A stretch of DNA of 64,000 nt from Gavia stellata. Lineage: Eukaryota; Chordata; Aves; Gaviiformes; Gaviidae. Position numbers and translations under genes: made by a program. Below the pieces are notes generated by a model that did no database searches, was not told the DNA's origin, and worked only from the letters and a program-made list of their open reading frames with translations. Position 1 is the stretch's first letter, and each line of letters opens with the position of its first letter. The stretch spans positions 4,960,001 through 5,024,000 of the forward strand of contig NC_082620.1 in assembly GCF_030936135.1 (NCBI RefSeq), in the 5' to 3' direction. Of the stretch, positions 24,101-35,200 are shown one piece after another.

Positions 24101-25830
24101 ATATGTGCTGTAGCTGAAATGGAAAATGTGTTTGTAAAATGCCTGTAAAATTGGCTGTCTTTTCTTGTTACTGGCTCTGTTCTTTGCCCAAGTCCAACAG
24201 GATCTCAGGTGTTGAAGAAGGTATACCCCTGCAATTGCTTTGAAAGTCCAAGGAGAAGTTCATTCACCCTCCTGCCTCCCTTCATCGATCTCTTCCGAGA
24301 TCATCCCAGTGCCAATTACTGCCTTACAGATGCCGTTACCAGATTCTTGCTGTGATTGGCAAATGTTCAAACTGTTCTACTGCCATAAGCAAATATTTAC
24401 TCTGATGAAGGATTTCTGATTGCAAGCATACATGTCCTGTTTGATTTCTGTACGTGTCAAGATTATATCTTCAAGTTCAGGAAAGGATTTTAAAGACCAT
24501 CAGAGAGAATTGTCCTTTCTTATACTTACCAAATGTAAGAGTGGCTGTCATTCTGCCAAGAGCTCCCAGAAGGATGGTACTGTCTTTAAAGAAAAGGAAT
24601 TTCATCGAAGAAGGTTGTCCTCCTTGCAACTTGCCCACCCCTGGGGCAGAATGGCTCACTTTGCATTTTCCCCTCTTCTGGCCCAAGATCTGTGAAAGTG
24701 AGAACTAAACTAGTTGCTGAGTGAGCCGTGACCTGTCCCATTTGTTTTGGGGTGCTTTGAGCGCTGTTGGAAGGCAGCACAGGAAAAGCTGAGCTAGCTC
24801 AGAGTGTCTCGGTTAGTGCCAGCTGGTGACATTCTCTCAATGGGAATGCAGAGGAAGGTAGAGAAAGATGAGTTATGGGTGAAATGAATATTTTAGCCTG
24901 CACCTCTCTTCAGTTGAGACACCACGTGGCGGGTGGGACTATGAAGCAGGAGTAGCTCCTGAAAGAGACAGGAGTGTTCTTGAAGTGTCATCCACTGTCA
25001 AGATACCCTAGCAAACGGCATCCTTGAGGATGTTAACTTATAACAAATGCAATAAAAGACAAATGACAAGAAGTCTAGGGACTAAGTTCCACTACCCTGA
25101 AAGCAAGAGGGCTCTGTTCCCCTTCCTGTTTTTAGAGCAGGATGCTTTCACCTGGAGGAAGGGAGGCTGCAGCCATTCAAAGAATGCATGCGAGACATGT
25201 GAACAACTCCTGTTGCTCAACAGGATGCATTTTTTTTAAGCTGGCTGTTAAAGACAGACCAATAACAACAAGGTTTGGTTCCAGTTCCTCCAGCTGCTGG
25301 AGGTATCTGTGAACTTTGCATTTCTCTGATAAACTCTAGAAATTGTAGTCGACTATTAACCAAGTCCTGTACTGTTCAAAGTAGTCTCATAGTGTAGGAG
25401 GTTAATACTAAGCCAGCAACACGTGGTATACCTTGCATGTAGAGGGAAAGGAACTAATGTGCTTCGGTGGAAAAACTGTGTGTTCTGTGTGCTGCCAATA
25501 ACACAAATCTGAGAGGATGAACCTGTTCTCTGCGAACTCCAAAAGTGCCCTGAGCGAGCTGGTCCGTGCAAGGTAGGACAACGAGCAGTATTTCAGTGCA
25601 AGGGCGGGTACGCAACCTGTGGCTGCAGGAGGGTTAATACAGTTCAGTTTTATCGCTGTGGCCCATGGCGAACACCCTCTCTGTTGCCAAGGCTGCTCCC
25701 ACAGAATGCCCATTTTCCCCGGAATGCAGCAGTTGCCAGGCAGCCTTTCCAGCTGCCCCGTCCACAGCTGCCCATGAGCTGCAGCATGAAGGAGCAGCAG
25801 CTCTATTGCTATAGACTCATCTTACCCAGG
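21187..25830. other. Intergenic DNA between GPR157 and SLC2A5
   Basis: I see no coding exon here on either strand, in particular no second GLUT-type exon. This matters because mammals carry SLC2A7 next to SLC2A5. The only repeat recognised is a short CR1 tail at 22.3-22.4 kb on the minus strand. Confidence 0.6.
22331..22425 (-). mobile_element. CR1 LINE 3'-tail fragment
   Basis: Read on the minus strand this is the CR1 3' end: a CATGGTGGTGTTGGGTTGATG-like stretch, GGTTGGACTTGGTGATCTTA, CAGGTCTTTTCC, then AGTGATTCTGTG. It is close to the tail of the copy at 9.0 kb but contains almost no ORF2. The insertion is heavily 5'-truncated. Confidence 0.88.
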
Positions 25831-25839
25831 TATATATAG
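25831..25839 (+). promoter_or_regulatory. TATA-like element, distal candidate for SLC2A5
   Basis: TATATATAG lies 366 bases before the SLC2A5 start codon. Use of this element would give a leader of about 330 bases, or a non-coding first exon as in human SLC2A5. A second TATA box sits much closer to the ATG, so this is one of two alternatives. Confidence 0.4.
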
Positions 25840-26155
25840 CTGGGAGAAAACAGCTCATTTAGCAGCTTTTGCGATAAGTCTGCCCCTTCCAGTTGGACAG
25901 ATGAGCCTGTTTCCCCTGCAGCTAGGCAGCACCTCTGCTTGAGTCGGGATCTGGGAAAAGAACACCTGACCTAGCGGCAACCGACTTGAACAAGGAGAAG
26001 AAAGAGAAGACACGAGGGAGTCACGCAGAGTAAGGGAAGGATCAGACAACAATAACTTCAGCTGATAGCGCTTGTCGATTGGATGTTTTCTGAAAAGTCA
26101 GAGAGCGGGATTTTCTGTGTAGGGCGTTTCCACCCCCGGCGTTGTCTGTTTTGGC

Positions 26156-26162
26156 TATAAAA
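26156..26162 (+). promoter_or_regulatory. TATA box, proximal candidate for SLC2A5
   Basis: A well-formed TATAAAA in GGCTATAAAAGCCC context, 41 bases before the start codon. If used it would put transcription start near 26,186 and leave only about ten bases of 5' leader, unusually short for a vertebrate mRNA. No other gene start lies nearby, so it should belong to SLC2A5 if it is functional. Confidence 0.5.
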
Positions 26163-26196
26163 GCCCATACTTGGCATCTGTCATTCAAACGCCAAA

Positions 26197-26253
26197 ATGA
26201 AGTTGAAAGGAGAGAAGCGGGAGAGCTGTGACTACAATGAAGGTTCAAAGGGG
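26197..26253 (+). CDS. SLC2A5: SLC2A5 coding exon 1 (cytosolic N-terminus)
   Basis: 19 codons from ATG (CCAAAATGA context) to GGG/GTAAGT, phase 0. The peptide is charged and poorly conserved, as in the other GLUT5/7 proteins. The start is chosen because it follows a TATA box closely and joins in frame to helix 1. The next in-frame Met opens exon 2 only one residue before helix 1, which would remove the N-terminal tail. Confidence 0.8.
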
Positions 26254-29200
26254 GTAAGTATGCCAGACTCTATACTTCCAACCTGAGCCTCCCACAGAGA
26301 TAGAGAGCAAGCTATTTGAGATCTGCAGGTACTTGCAGAGGAAGGAGAAGACTGAGATCTTTTGGGCTAACAGATCCACAACTGATCTCACAGGGAGAGC
26401 GGAGATGCATACGTTCTTGAACCCAATTTATGTCTGTCTGCAGCGTAGTGTTGCTCTGAGTCTCATGATTTTCTCTCTCTGTCTGCAGCTGACCTACCAC
26501 GTAACTTCTGTGTGACTTTCCCCTTCTGTGTGTAGTTTTCTTTCTTACTTTCTAACCAGTTCTAGGTTGCAGATGCTTCTGGATGGGGGCTGCCTTACAC
26601 AGCAACATTTTTGTGGAATCTTGCACAATGCAATGCTTGTGTACGCCAGAGTTTTCCTAAAAGTGCTGCATGTGAATAATTAACACCAGTGGCTCTTTTG
26701 AGCCTCTGGGATTTGTGTGATGAGAGCAAGGCAGCCTGCTTTTCATCACCCATGTGAGAATGTCAACAGTCTGCTCCTAGAAAATGTAGCTGGAAGCCTC
26801 AGCTTCCTCCTCATCCTTACTCTGAGATTTACTTGAATTTTGATCTCCTGCTGTGCCTTAAACTCTGCAGACCTCTGGAGTTGAGCTGCTAGAGCTTCGG
26901 AGGAGCAGGAGGAGTACCAGCAGCTATTTGGACAAACATTCAATTAGAGAAATGACAGCTCCTTCATGTGGGACCTGAGCTGAGTGTTGGGACATAAAAC
27001 CTTGCAGATATTAAGGCTAATGACGGTGGCAGAAAATTATATGCCTCTGAATGAAAAATTACTTATTGCTGCTACATCAATATATTAGTGAGCTATTAAA
27101 AAAACCCCACCAAAACACTCAGTTAACACAGAAGGGCCAGCCTGAGGACTGAACAGCAACTAAGCTGTTGCAAAAAGCAAGTTGCTTGTAAGCCTGAGGA
27201 CTGTGTACCCACAAACAGTCGTGGTTGGTGTTTGATCCTACTCCAGATGGCCATTTCACCCTTCTGTTAACTGCGAAGTGCTGCTCTTATAGCCCACAAC
27301 CAAGCCCTCACTGAGCTACTTGGGTAAGTTCTAGTTGGCTTAATGGCAATCGGATTAGATCCCGAAACAGCTTGATCCTGAAATGTGGGAGGCAGGACAA
27401 GCCGGCATCTGAAAGCAGAACAAATGAACAGGAAAGGGATTTCGCCACTTCATGCAAAGTCTTTTCTTTTTAAAGCTTTCCTGTGCCAATATCCCATGTT
27501 ACTTCACTAACCAATTTGCATGTTGGAAAAAGAATAATTGCATACAACTTTTTTCCCTGTGGGGTGGTATTTTAAGAATGATAGCATAAAAATTGTTTAT
27601 CATCCAAATGATCCATCAATACCAGAAAAGAGTAGAATGAATTACTGTAATGACTATGTGCAAATCAAGCAGAACAAAATGAGTTATAATGAAAACATTA
27701 TAATTGGGCTTTCTTTATGCAGTAACATGAAGTGAAAAACACAGAAGGCAAGTTTTAGGGTATTTCTTTATTTTTACTGAATGCCATTTATGCCTAAAAG
27801 CCAAACCTGCTTCTAAGGTGTTCTTTGTGTGTTTTTGTTCCTCTCTGCAGAAAATGACACTTCTGCTTGCACTGGTAACACTGATATCTGCATTTGGATC
27901 TTCTTTCCAGTATGGCTACAACGTGTCTGTGATCAATTCTCCAGCCCCGGTAGGTTGGGCTGGGGAGTGGGCCATGACCTAGCAGTAGGTTTACAAACAA
28001 AACCCGGCAGGAGCTCTTTGACTCACCGGGCGCCTGGTAAGAAGTGGTTCCCCAGGGAAGGAAAGGGGGGCTGTTAAGTGTTTCGGACTTTGTGCCCAGC
28101 AGAGATGGGGCATGAAGAATGCCTTCCCTTCTGGAAACCAGGCAAGTCCTATAAGGCAGGATAACTTGTAGTAACAGTTATCTAGTCCAGGCTTCTCCAT
28201 CCCTCTCTTGCATTCATTTTCCAACTCAGCCGTTCTGTTTTTTATCAAGACATTTGTGTAAAACTTTATGGTATTTATTGTTAACTAGCTTTTACAGCAC
28301 GAAAACTTTACATACTGTGCTAAACATGCTCTGTATTTCATTCCAGTACATGCAGGACTTTTACAACCAAACCTACTTCAACAGGAGTGGAGTGCCTATG
28401 GACAGTGGCTTCCAGACACTGCTCTGGTCTCTTACTGTGTCCATGTTCCCTCTGGGAGGCTTGTTTGGGTCCCTCATGGTGTGGCCTCTGGTCAACAATT
28501 GTGGCCGGTACGTGACAGTGGTGTTTAACATCCTTCGCCAACGGTTCTCTGGGTTCAGATAAGACTTGCCTCACCGGTCACTCCAGCTTGCCCAGCCCAT
28601 CAGGAGCATGACTGTGTCACGCACACCGTGATTGTAAGGCATACGGGCCACTGATTAGGTGCTGGACTCAGCAACACGTGTGGTCTCCCACGTGTAGAAT
28701 TCATATGGTTTCCGTACGGTCAAGGCCAGGCTGTATGCTGGGCACTGAGCCAGGTAGAGAGCAATGACCAAAGTCCTGGGCTGGGATCTGACATCAGGTC
28801 CAGCTTCTGCTGCTCAGGTTTCCTGAGAAACATCAGTCTTTTCTTGAAGACTTCATTCCCTGCAGGAAAAATGGGACAATTGCCACTTTACCTTTGATTA
28901 GTCTATAGGATGGTGATTCATTTGAGTTTTGGACAGTATAACACAGATGGGATCTATCTGCTCTTGGGGCCATAGAAAAAATAAACAGGATCTGTCTCTT
29001 TCTCTATCACTTTGCAGAAAGGGCACTTTGCTGATAAATAACCTCTTCTCCATTGCTGCTGCAATCCTTATGGGAACCTCAGAGCTAGCAAAAACCTTTG
29101 AAGTAATCATCTTTTCACGTGTTATCATGGGAATATATGCTGGTAAGTGGATGGTAAAGGGAGAGCAATAAATATATTCTTGGTTATGCAAAGGTCTTTT

Positions 29201-32200
29201 ATTCTCACAACAGACGGTTTCGCAAGTAGCACATTTTAGCGATACATCTGCATAACAATGCTGTACTTGCTTGAATAATGTGGTTGTCATTTGCAGGTTG
29301 CAGAAGATCTCTAAAGATCTCTAGTAAACAATGGCAATGACTGGAATTTAAGATGGACAGAGGAGATGTGTGTCTGTAGATGCAGCTATCCTCTGCAATA
29401 ACTATCCTCTGCAATAAGCATCTGCTAGGCACTGGAGCTCCAACAGTTGGGAAACCTGCTGATGACAATCTGTTTTCCCAGACATCTTAAACCAGATAAC
29501 TTGCTTTTTTTTGCCTTTTTTTTTTTTTTTTTTGTTCTTTGCTTTTTAACATAATCAGGAACAGAATAATCCTTCTAAGTCAAAGTCATTGGAGACAATG
29601 GCAGATCCAATAATCCTGTTCTGGAACTGACCTTCTTGCAGGAGGAAGGAAATGTTAAAAGGGAGGGTGAAGGGTTCAGAGCCACTGGATTTGCTGCAAA
29701 GATAGTGGGAAGCCAGGGAGAAGAGTGTCTGCGAACTGCTGGTATAAGTGGCTGTATTAGAGCTACAGTAATACGGAACAAACAGAAACCCAGAATGGCC
29801 GGGTACCCTGTGCAGTACTGTACGGAGCGTGTGCTGAGCCAGGTTGATAAGGGTCCTAACAGCATTTAGGCTCAATTCATTGGCTTTGGGCTGGTGAGAG
29901 TGAATGCTCCATGGGTTATCAGTGAGTTGGGATAGCCTGTAAAGATAAAACAAGAAAACAAGAAACTGACATAGGAAAACAGCTTGATCTGTAACATGCA
30001 GTGATTGCAATCGGTGAGCTAAGGCAGGAAATTCATCTAGCCCAATGGCTTTGTTTTGGCTTTTGACTCTCCTAAGCCTTAGCAGCTTTGGATCTCTGAA
30101 TAAATGCTAAGGGACCTGTTAAGTGTGATCCCTCTTTCCAGTTATTCATAACTGACAAAAGAATCTGGACTGGCTGTCCTGACTTGCCCTTCATAGCTTG
30201 ATGTCACTTGAACCGTGGACGTTGTGTCTGGGGAGGGAAGCTGCCGAGCCGAGGCAGCCTGCTTCAGGCTCTGGTAGGATCCGAGTGTCGCTCTGCTTCG
30301 CAAAAGGGCAGCTCAGGTGCTGGTAGCGCTGCTGCCAGCCCGGCTGTATCCAGGGCCCCCCTGCGCCGGGCTTGACCACGTAAGCCCGAACAGTCAGAAG
30401 ACCACTGTTGCTTGAATGCACTAGTCCAGGAGTCACTGCTAGCATGTTGAAAGGCACTCTACCTCATGAGTTTAGTTTTATAATGTTTTCTAGTTGCTTT
30501 AATACTTGTTTCCATGCCTTTTGGCTTTCAGGTAACAGCTTCATCACCTTTGTAACTCCAAGCTCCTGCAGGCTAGGAACTTGAGAAATGTAAGATAAGA
30601 GTCTCATGTGGTCATTTGACTCCACGAGTTTGGGTTTTGCATGCCAGACTTTACAGCATAAGCATGGGAGCTGGCAGCTCGCTGGGGTTACTGTGGGTAA
30701 CCATGCACTGTTCCTCAAAATAACCTGTGTCCTCAGTGTCCTGCGAGAGTGGAAATACCTATTCCAGCACGCTACCAACAAAGCTCTCTGCAAAGAGTTA
30801 CTGAGGAATTACAGGAGCAGTGAATTTTGAAAAGCCAGCGAGAAGTCACATCCTTCCCACCCTTCCACCCTCACATCAGCTTGTTTGGATACAGATTTCT
30901 TTTTCTTGTTTTAGAGGAAGTAGAAACTCCTCCCTTACACTTGGAGTTTGTTTCCAAACCTGAAGTAGCACACGATTTTTCTTTGCATGTATTGTGTCGA
31001 AGTACTTGGCAGACCCTGCTGGGAGACAGCTACTTTTAGGAAGAGGGAACACTGAGAGCCCCCAAATCATCTGCTAGCTCTGTAGGCAAGACAGGCTACT
31101 GCTAACCTTCTCAGACTCTTAAAATGCTTTGCTGCTGAGCAGTTAATAAGCTAGACCCTCAAAGCACCAGAAGGTGGGCAGGTTGCACTCCCAAGGCCAG
31201 AGCTTCTGAGGGCAACAGATGCAGTGATGGATTTTGCACCTCTCCACATACTGAGTGAACCAATGCCACATGTTTTTTGTCCCATCTTCCACTGGAGAGT
31301 GAGGAAAACATACACAGCTTATTCACTGCTCCAGAAGATGACATTAGATCTTCAACTGGAGCAGAAGGGCTCGAGTGCGAGGTTTCCGTATGTACTGTGG
31401 TGCAGCAGGGATCACTTTGGCCTCACATGGGAAAAAGGCATCTTACTGAAGATGGTGAGTGTGCTGATGTCAGGCAGCTGCATATCTAACATTATTCTCT
31501 AATACTAGGTCTGGCTTCCAATGTGGTTCCCATGTTCCTTGGAGAAATGTCCCCCAAAAATCTGAGAGGTGCTATTGGAGTAGTACCTCAGCTCTTCATT
31601 ACTCTTGGGATCCTTGTCGCTCAGATCCTTGGTCTCAACAGCATCCTTGGGAATGCCGAAGGTAAAGCCCTGGCTTGGGACTTTTCTGTGGGCTCCGCTG
31701 GGGAAAGATTTCTCACCGTTGTCATATTGTCTCACTTGTTGCAGGCTGGCCTGTGCTGCTGGGGCTCACGGGGATCCCATCACTAATTCAGCTCCTTATA
31801 TTGCCCTTTTTCCCTGAGAGTCCCAGGTATCTGCTGATACAAAAGGGCAATGAAGAGCAAGCACGACAAGGTACAGCATCATCCTTTAATGAAAGGGGAG
31901 GTGGAATGGGATAGATCTGACTGTGGGACATGACTGACAGCAACCAACAGTGAGGCAAGCAAGTGTGAAATTCTTCATTGACATATTGCTGGTGGATGGA
32001 ATTCCTGCAGCATTGCTCCTTTCTCTACATATGTGAATCCTTGACTTCCCACCGTGGAAGCACTGCTGCCCACGGTTTACATATTGTTCTGACTTGATTT
32101 GAAGCAGGAGAGCTCCCTGTAGGCCTGCTCTCTGGGGTGCATAACTCACCTTCCTCTCCCAACTAGCTCTGCAGAAGCTGAGAGGCTGGGATGATGTGGA

Positions 32201-35200
32201 TGATGAGATAGAAGAGATGCGCCAAGAAGACCAGTCAGAAAAGGAAGAAGGACATTTCTCTGTATTGAGCCTGTGTACCTTCAGAGGCTTGCGATGGCAG
32301 CTCATCTCTATCATTGTCATGATGATGGGCCAGCAGCTCTCTGGGGTTAATGCGGTGAGTGGGAAGGCATGTGGGAAAGGCCAGTGGGGTGAGCAATAAA
32401 GGGATGGGACTTGAGAGTGGATGATGTGCTGAAACACAGTCCTGAAACAGGAGCACTGGTTCTGTGTCATGTTGTGGTGGGTTGACCCTGGTCAGTACCA
32501 AATCCAGTACACACACGTACTAGATACAGAGTCAAGCTGTCCTGTTGAGGATAGTTTGGACATATTTCGAATAAGGTGCTTGTGCCTGGATCCAAACACC
32601 AATGTCTCCAGAAATTAAAGAATTCAGTTCTCAGGCTTCTGCGCACCGGTTCCAGGATGTAAAAGCAGCCAAAATGGGATTCCCGTGTTTTGCCTTTGGC
32701 CACAAATAAACGCAGCTGTGGTTTTGCTGCAGGTCTTCTACTACGCAGACAGAATCTTCCAGTCGGCAGGTGTGGACAACAGCAATGTTCAATATGTCAC
32801 TGTGTCGATAGGTGCCATCAACGTCGTCATGACTTTGCTTGCTGTAAGTTTCTATTAGGGCTCTTCAAGTTCTAGCATGTCCAGTCTCCCCTCTCTGTCA
32901 CTGTTTAAATTAGTTTGTTATATACACATACTGTGAGCTGCTTTGCACAATAGATGCCCTGCGGTGTCCCTTGGTTGAAGGCAGCTACGTTAACCGAAGC
33001 AATTAATCACGCTGATTTCTCACATGCCGCAGAAGTTTTCAATCTCTGGTGTCCAGGCTGATATGCCCTCCTTCTGCTGACCAGTGTTACCACGCGGGGC
33101 TTCCACCCAGTCCTCACTGGGACTGGGTGCTGAAGAATGACCTGCCTATAGTCTCAGTGTTATTGACACATACAGCTTTTTGCAGTTCCTGGGTGACTAC
33201 ATGCCCACAATCCATCAGTAGATGGTGGAAATTTCACTGAAGTTCTTAGAAGACAAAGGCTACCTTCATAAATTTTTCTGGAATAAGAAGTGCTGTGCTC
33301 CAGGTGTCTGGTTCTCACCCTCTTCTGTCTCTTTCAGGTTTTCATCGTGGAATCCCTGGGGAGGAGAATCCTTCTTCTTGCCGGCTTTGGATTGTGTTGT
33401 GTCTCCTGTGCAGTGTTAACTTTGGCCCTCAATCTCCAGGTGTGTAGTTGAATGGCTCAGGTGATCCTACCCGTGCATTTCTGGACCTTCCAGTGAACAG
33501 GCCATTGGTATATTTTGAAGTTACTTCTACACCCTTGCGGGGAGGAGGTAGCATGAAAGGTCTCTGTACTTGTATATCTACCTAGAGTAAACCCAGGAAA
33601 AGCTATGATCCTGCTTGTCTGAATACTACTTCCATTATGTCATGTTCATAATACCCGTTGCATCCAATTGTTGGAAGCAAGGATCATACCCAGGCTGTGA
33701 TTTTTGTGGCTAAGTATGGACATACCTGGCAATGGAGGGTGTCAGTGGCTTTAGAATGCCTTCAAATCTTATTACAAATAGTGCCTTGAATGTGTTAGTG
33801 GTATTCAGATAGGAACCACATCTAACCTGTGATTAAATCCTTCACAGACCACTGTCTCATGGATGTCTTACCTCAGCATAGTGTGTGTCATAGTTTACAT
33901 CATCGGACATGCTATTGGAGCCAGTAAGTATACACGGTTTAGTCCAGTCTCCTCCACAAGCTGGGTAAAGCCAAGTATTACGCGGAATTTCAAATCAAAA
34001 GCTTTGTGGAGCTAATCCAAGGAGATCAAGTTTCTTCTCTGTGTGGCCATGCACCTTGTTGATGGTCAGCTAGGCTTATGTTCGAGTGATTTGCTGGCTG
34101 TGTCCGTAAGGCAGGGGAGCATCTGGCTTTCAAGAGGAAAAGCAAAGGCACAATTGTGCTTGTGTCTGAGATTCCCCCAGTAAGATCTGGAGCAAAACTA
34201 CACTGAGATAGTGAGCCCTACCAACTGGGCAAAGACGTTGCCTGCTTGCATCTATAGGCAACAAATGAAATTAGAAGCAACTCAAATTATACATGTAGCC
34301 CTGCAGATGACTTTGCAGAAAGGAGATGGGCAGACAGATGTGGATATTGGAAAGGCTTTGTCCTGACTCAGCTTCTCAGCGTGGTAGAGTTCTCTGTTTA
34401 GCTTGGAAAGTCCTGCCAGACCCTTGCTGGATGAAGCAATGTGGTTTTGAAACTCCTGTAGAGGTTTCACTGGCAGATGGAATTACATACAACCTTTCCT
34501 TTTCCATTTATGCCATCAGGCAGATTCAAGTGTCGGGGACAAGGAGGTTGCTGGTGGGAGAACACCAGGCCAGCTGGACCCGTGGCCTGACCCGGTTAAT
34601 GCCAACATGGTCTGTTTCTGCCTAACCGTGCCACGGGGCGGCGGTGCCGGGCAGGGGCCTGAGGGCTTGTTCCACAAGTCATTTTTCCAACACCTGCTTG
34701 TGTTGGGGTGTTTCTCTCTTTTTCTTTTTTTTCAAGAAGCAATGACTGACTTTTAGTTGCTACTCATAGGGTGCTCTCTGGAGAGACAGTTCGTATTCAT
34801 CAACCTTATTTTACAATTTGTGCTGGAGATGGGTTCATGGTTAAGGTGCAGCCATAGAAGAGAAGAGGTTGGTCGCTGTGAGGGAGCTTAGGAAAGTCAT
34901 TTAGTTGCCCTGGTTTTTTATTTAGTCCCTTATTTGATTTATTGGGTGTTTCTAACACTAGTAGTTTAGAAACCATTGCCTGACACCGAAATGAACAATG
35001 TAATCCAGGAATTCAGAGTGGGAGAATTGCCTTGGGGATTTCCAAATATGCAACTACCTTCCAGGTCCAATTCCCTTTGTGATGATCACCGAGATGTTCC
35101 TGCAGTCATCCCGGCCTGCAGCGTTCATGGTGGGTGGGTCTGTGCACTGGCTATGCAACTTCACCGTGGGGCTTGTCTTCCTCTACATGGAGGTAAGATG

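Noticed and set aside
32469-32500. Short stretch like the beginning of an avian LTR (GTGGTGGGTTGACCCTGG)
   Set aside because: Only about 20-30 bases fit and no further LTR parts or second end follow, so it may be chance; not called as an element.
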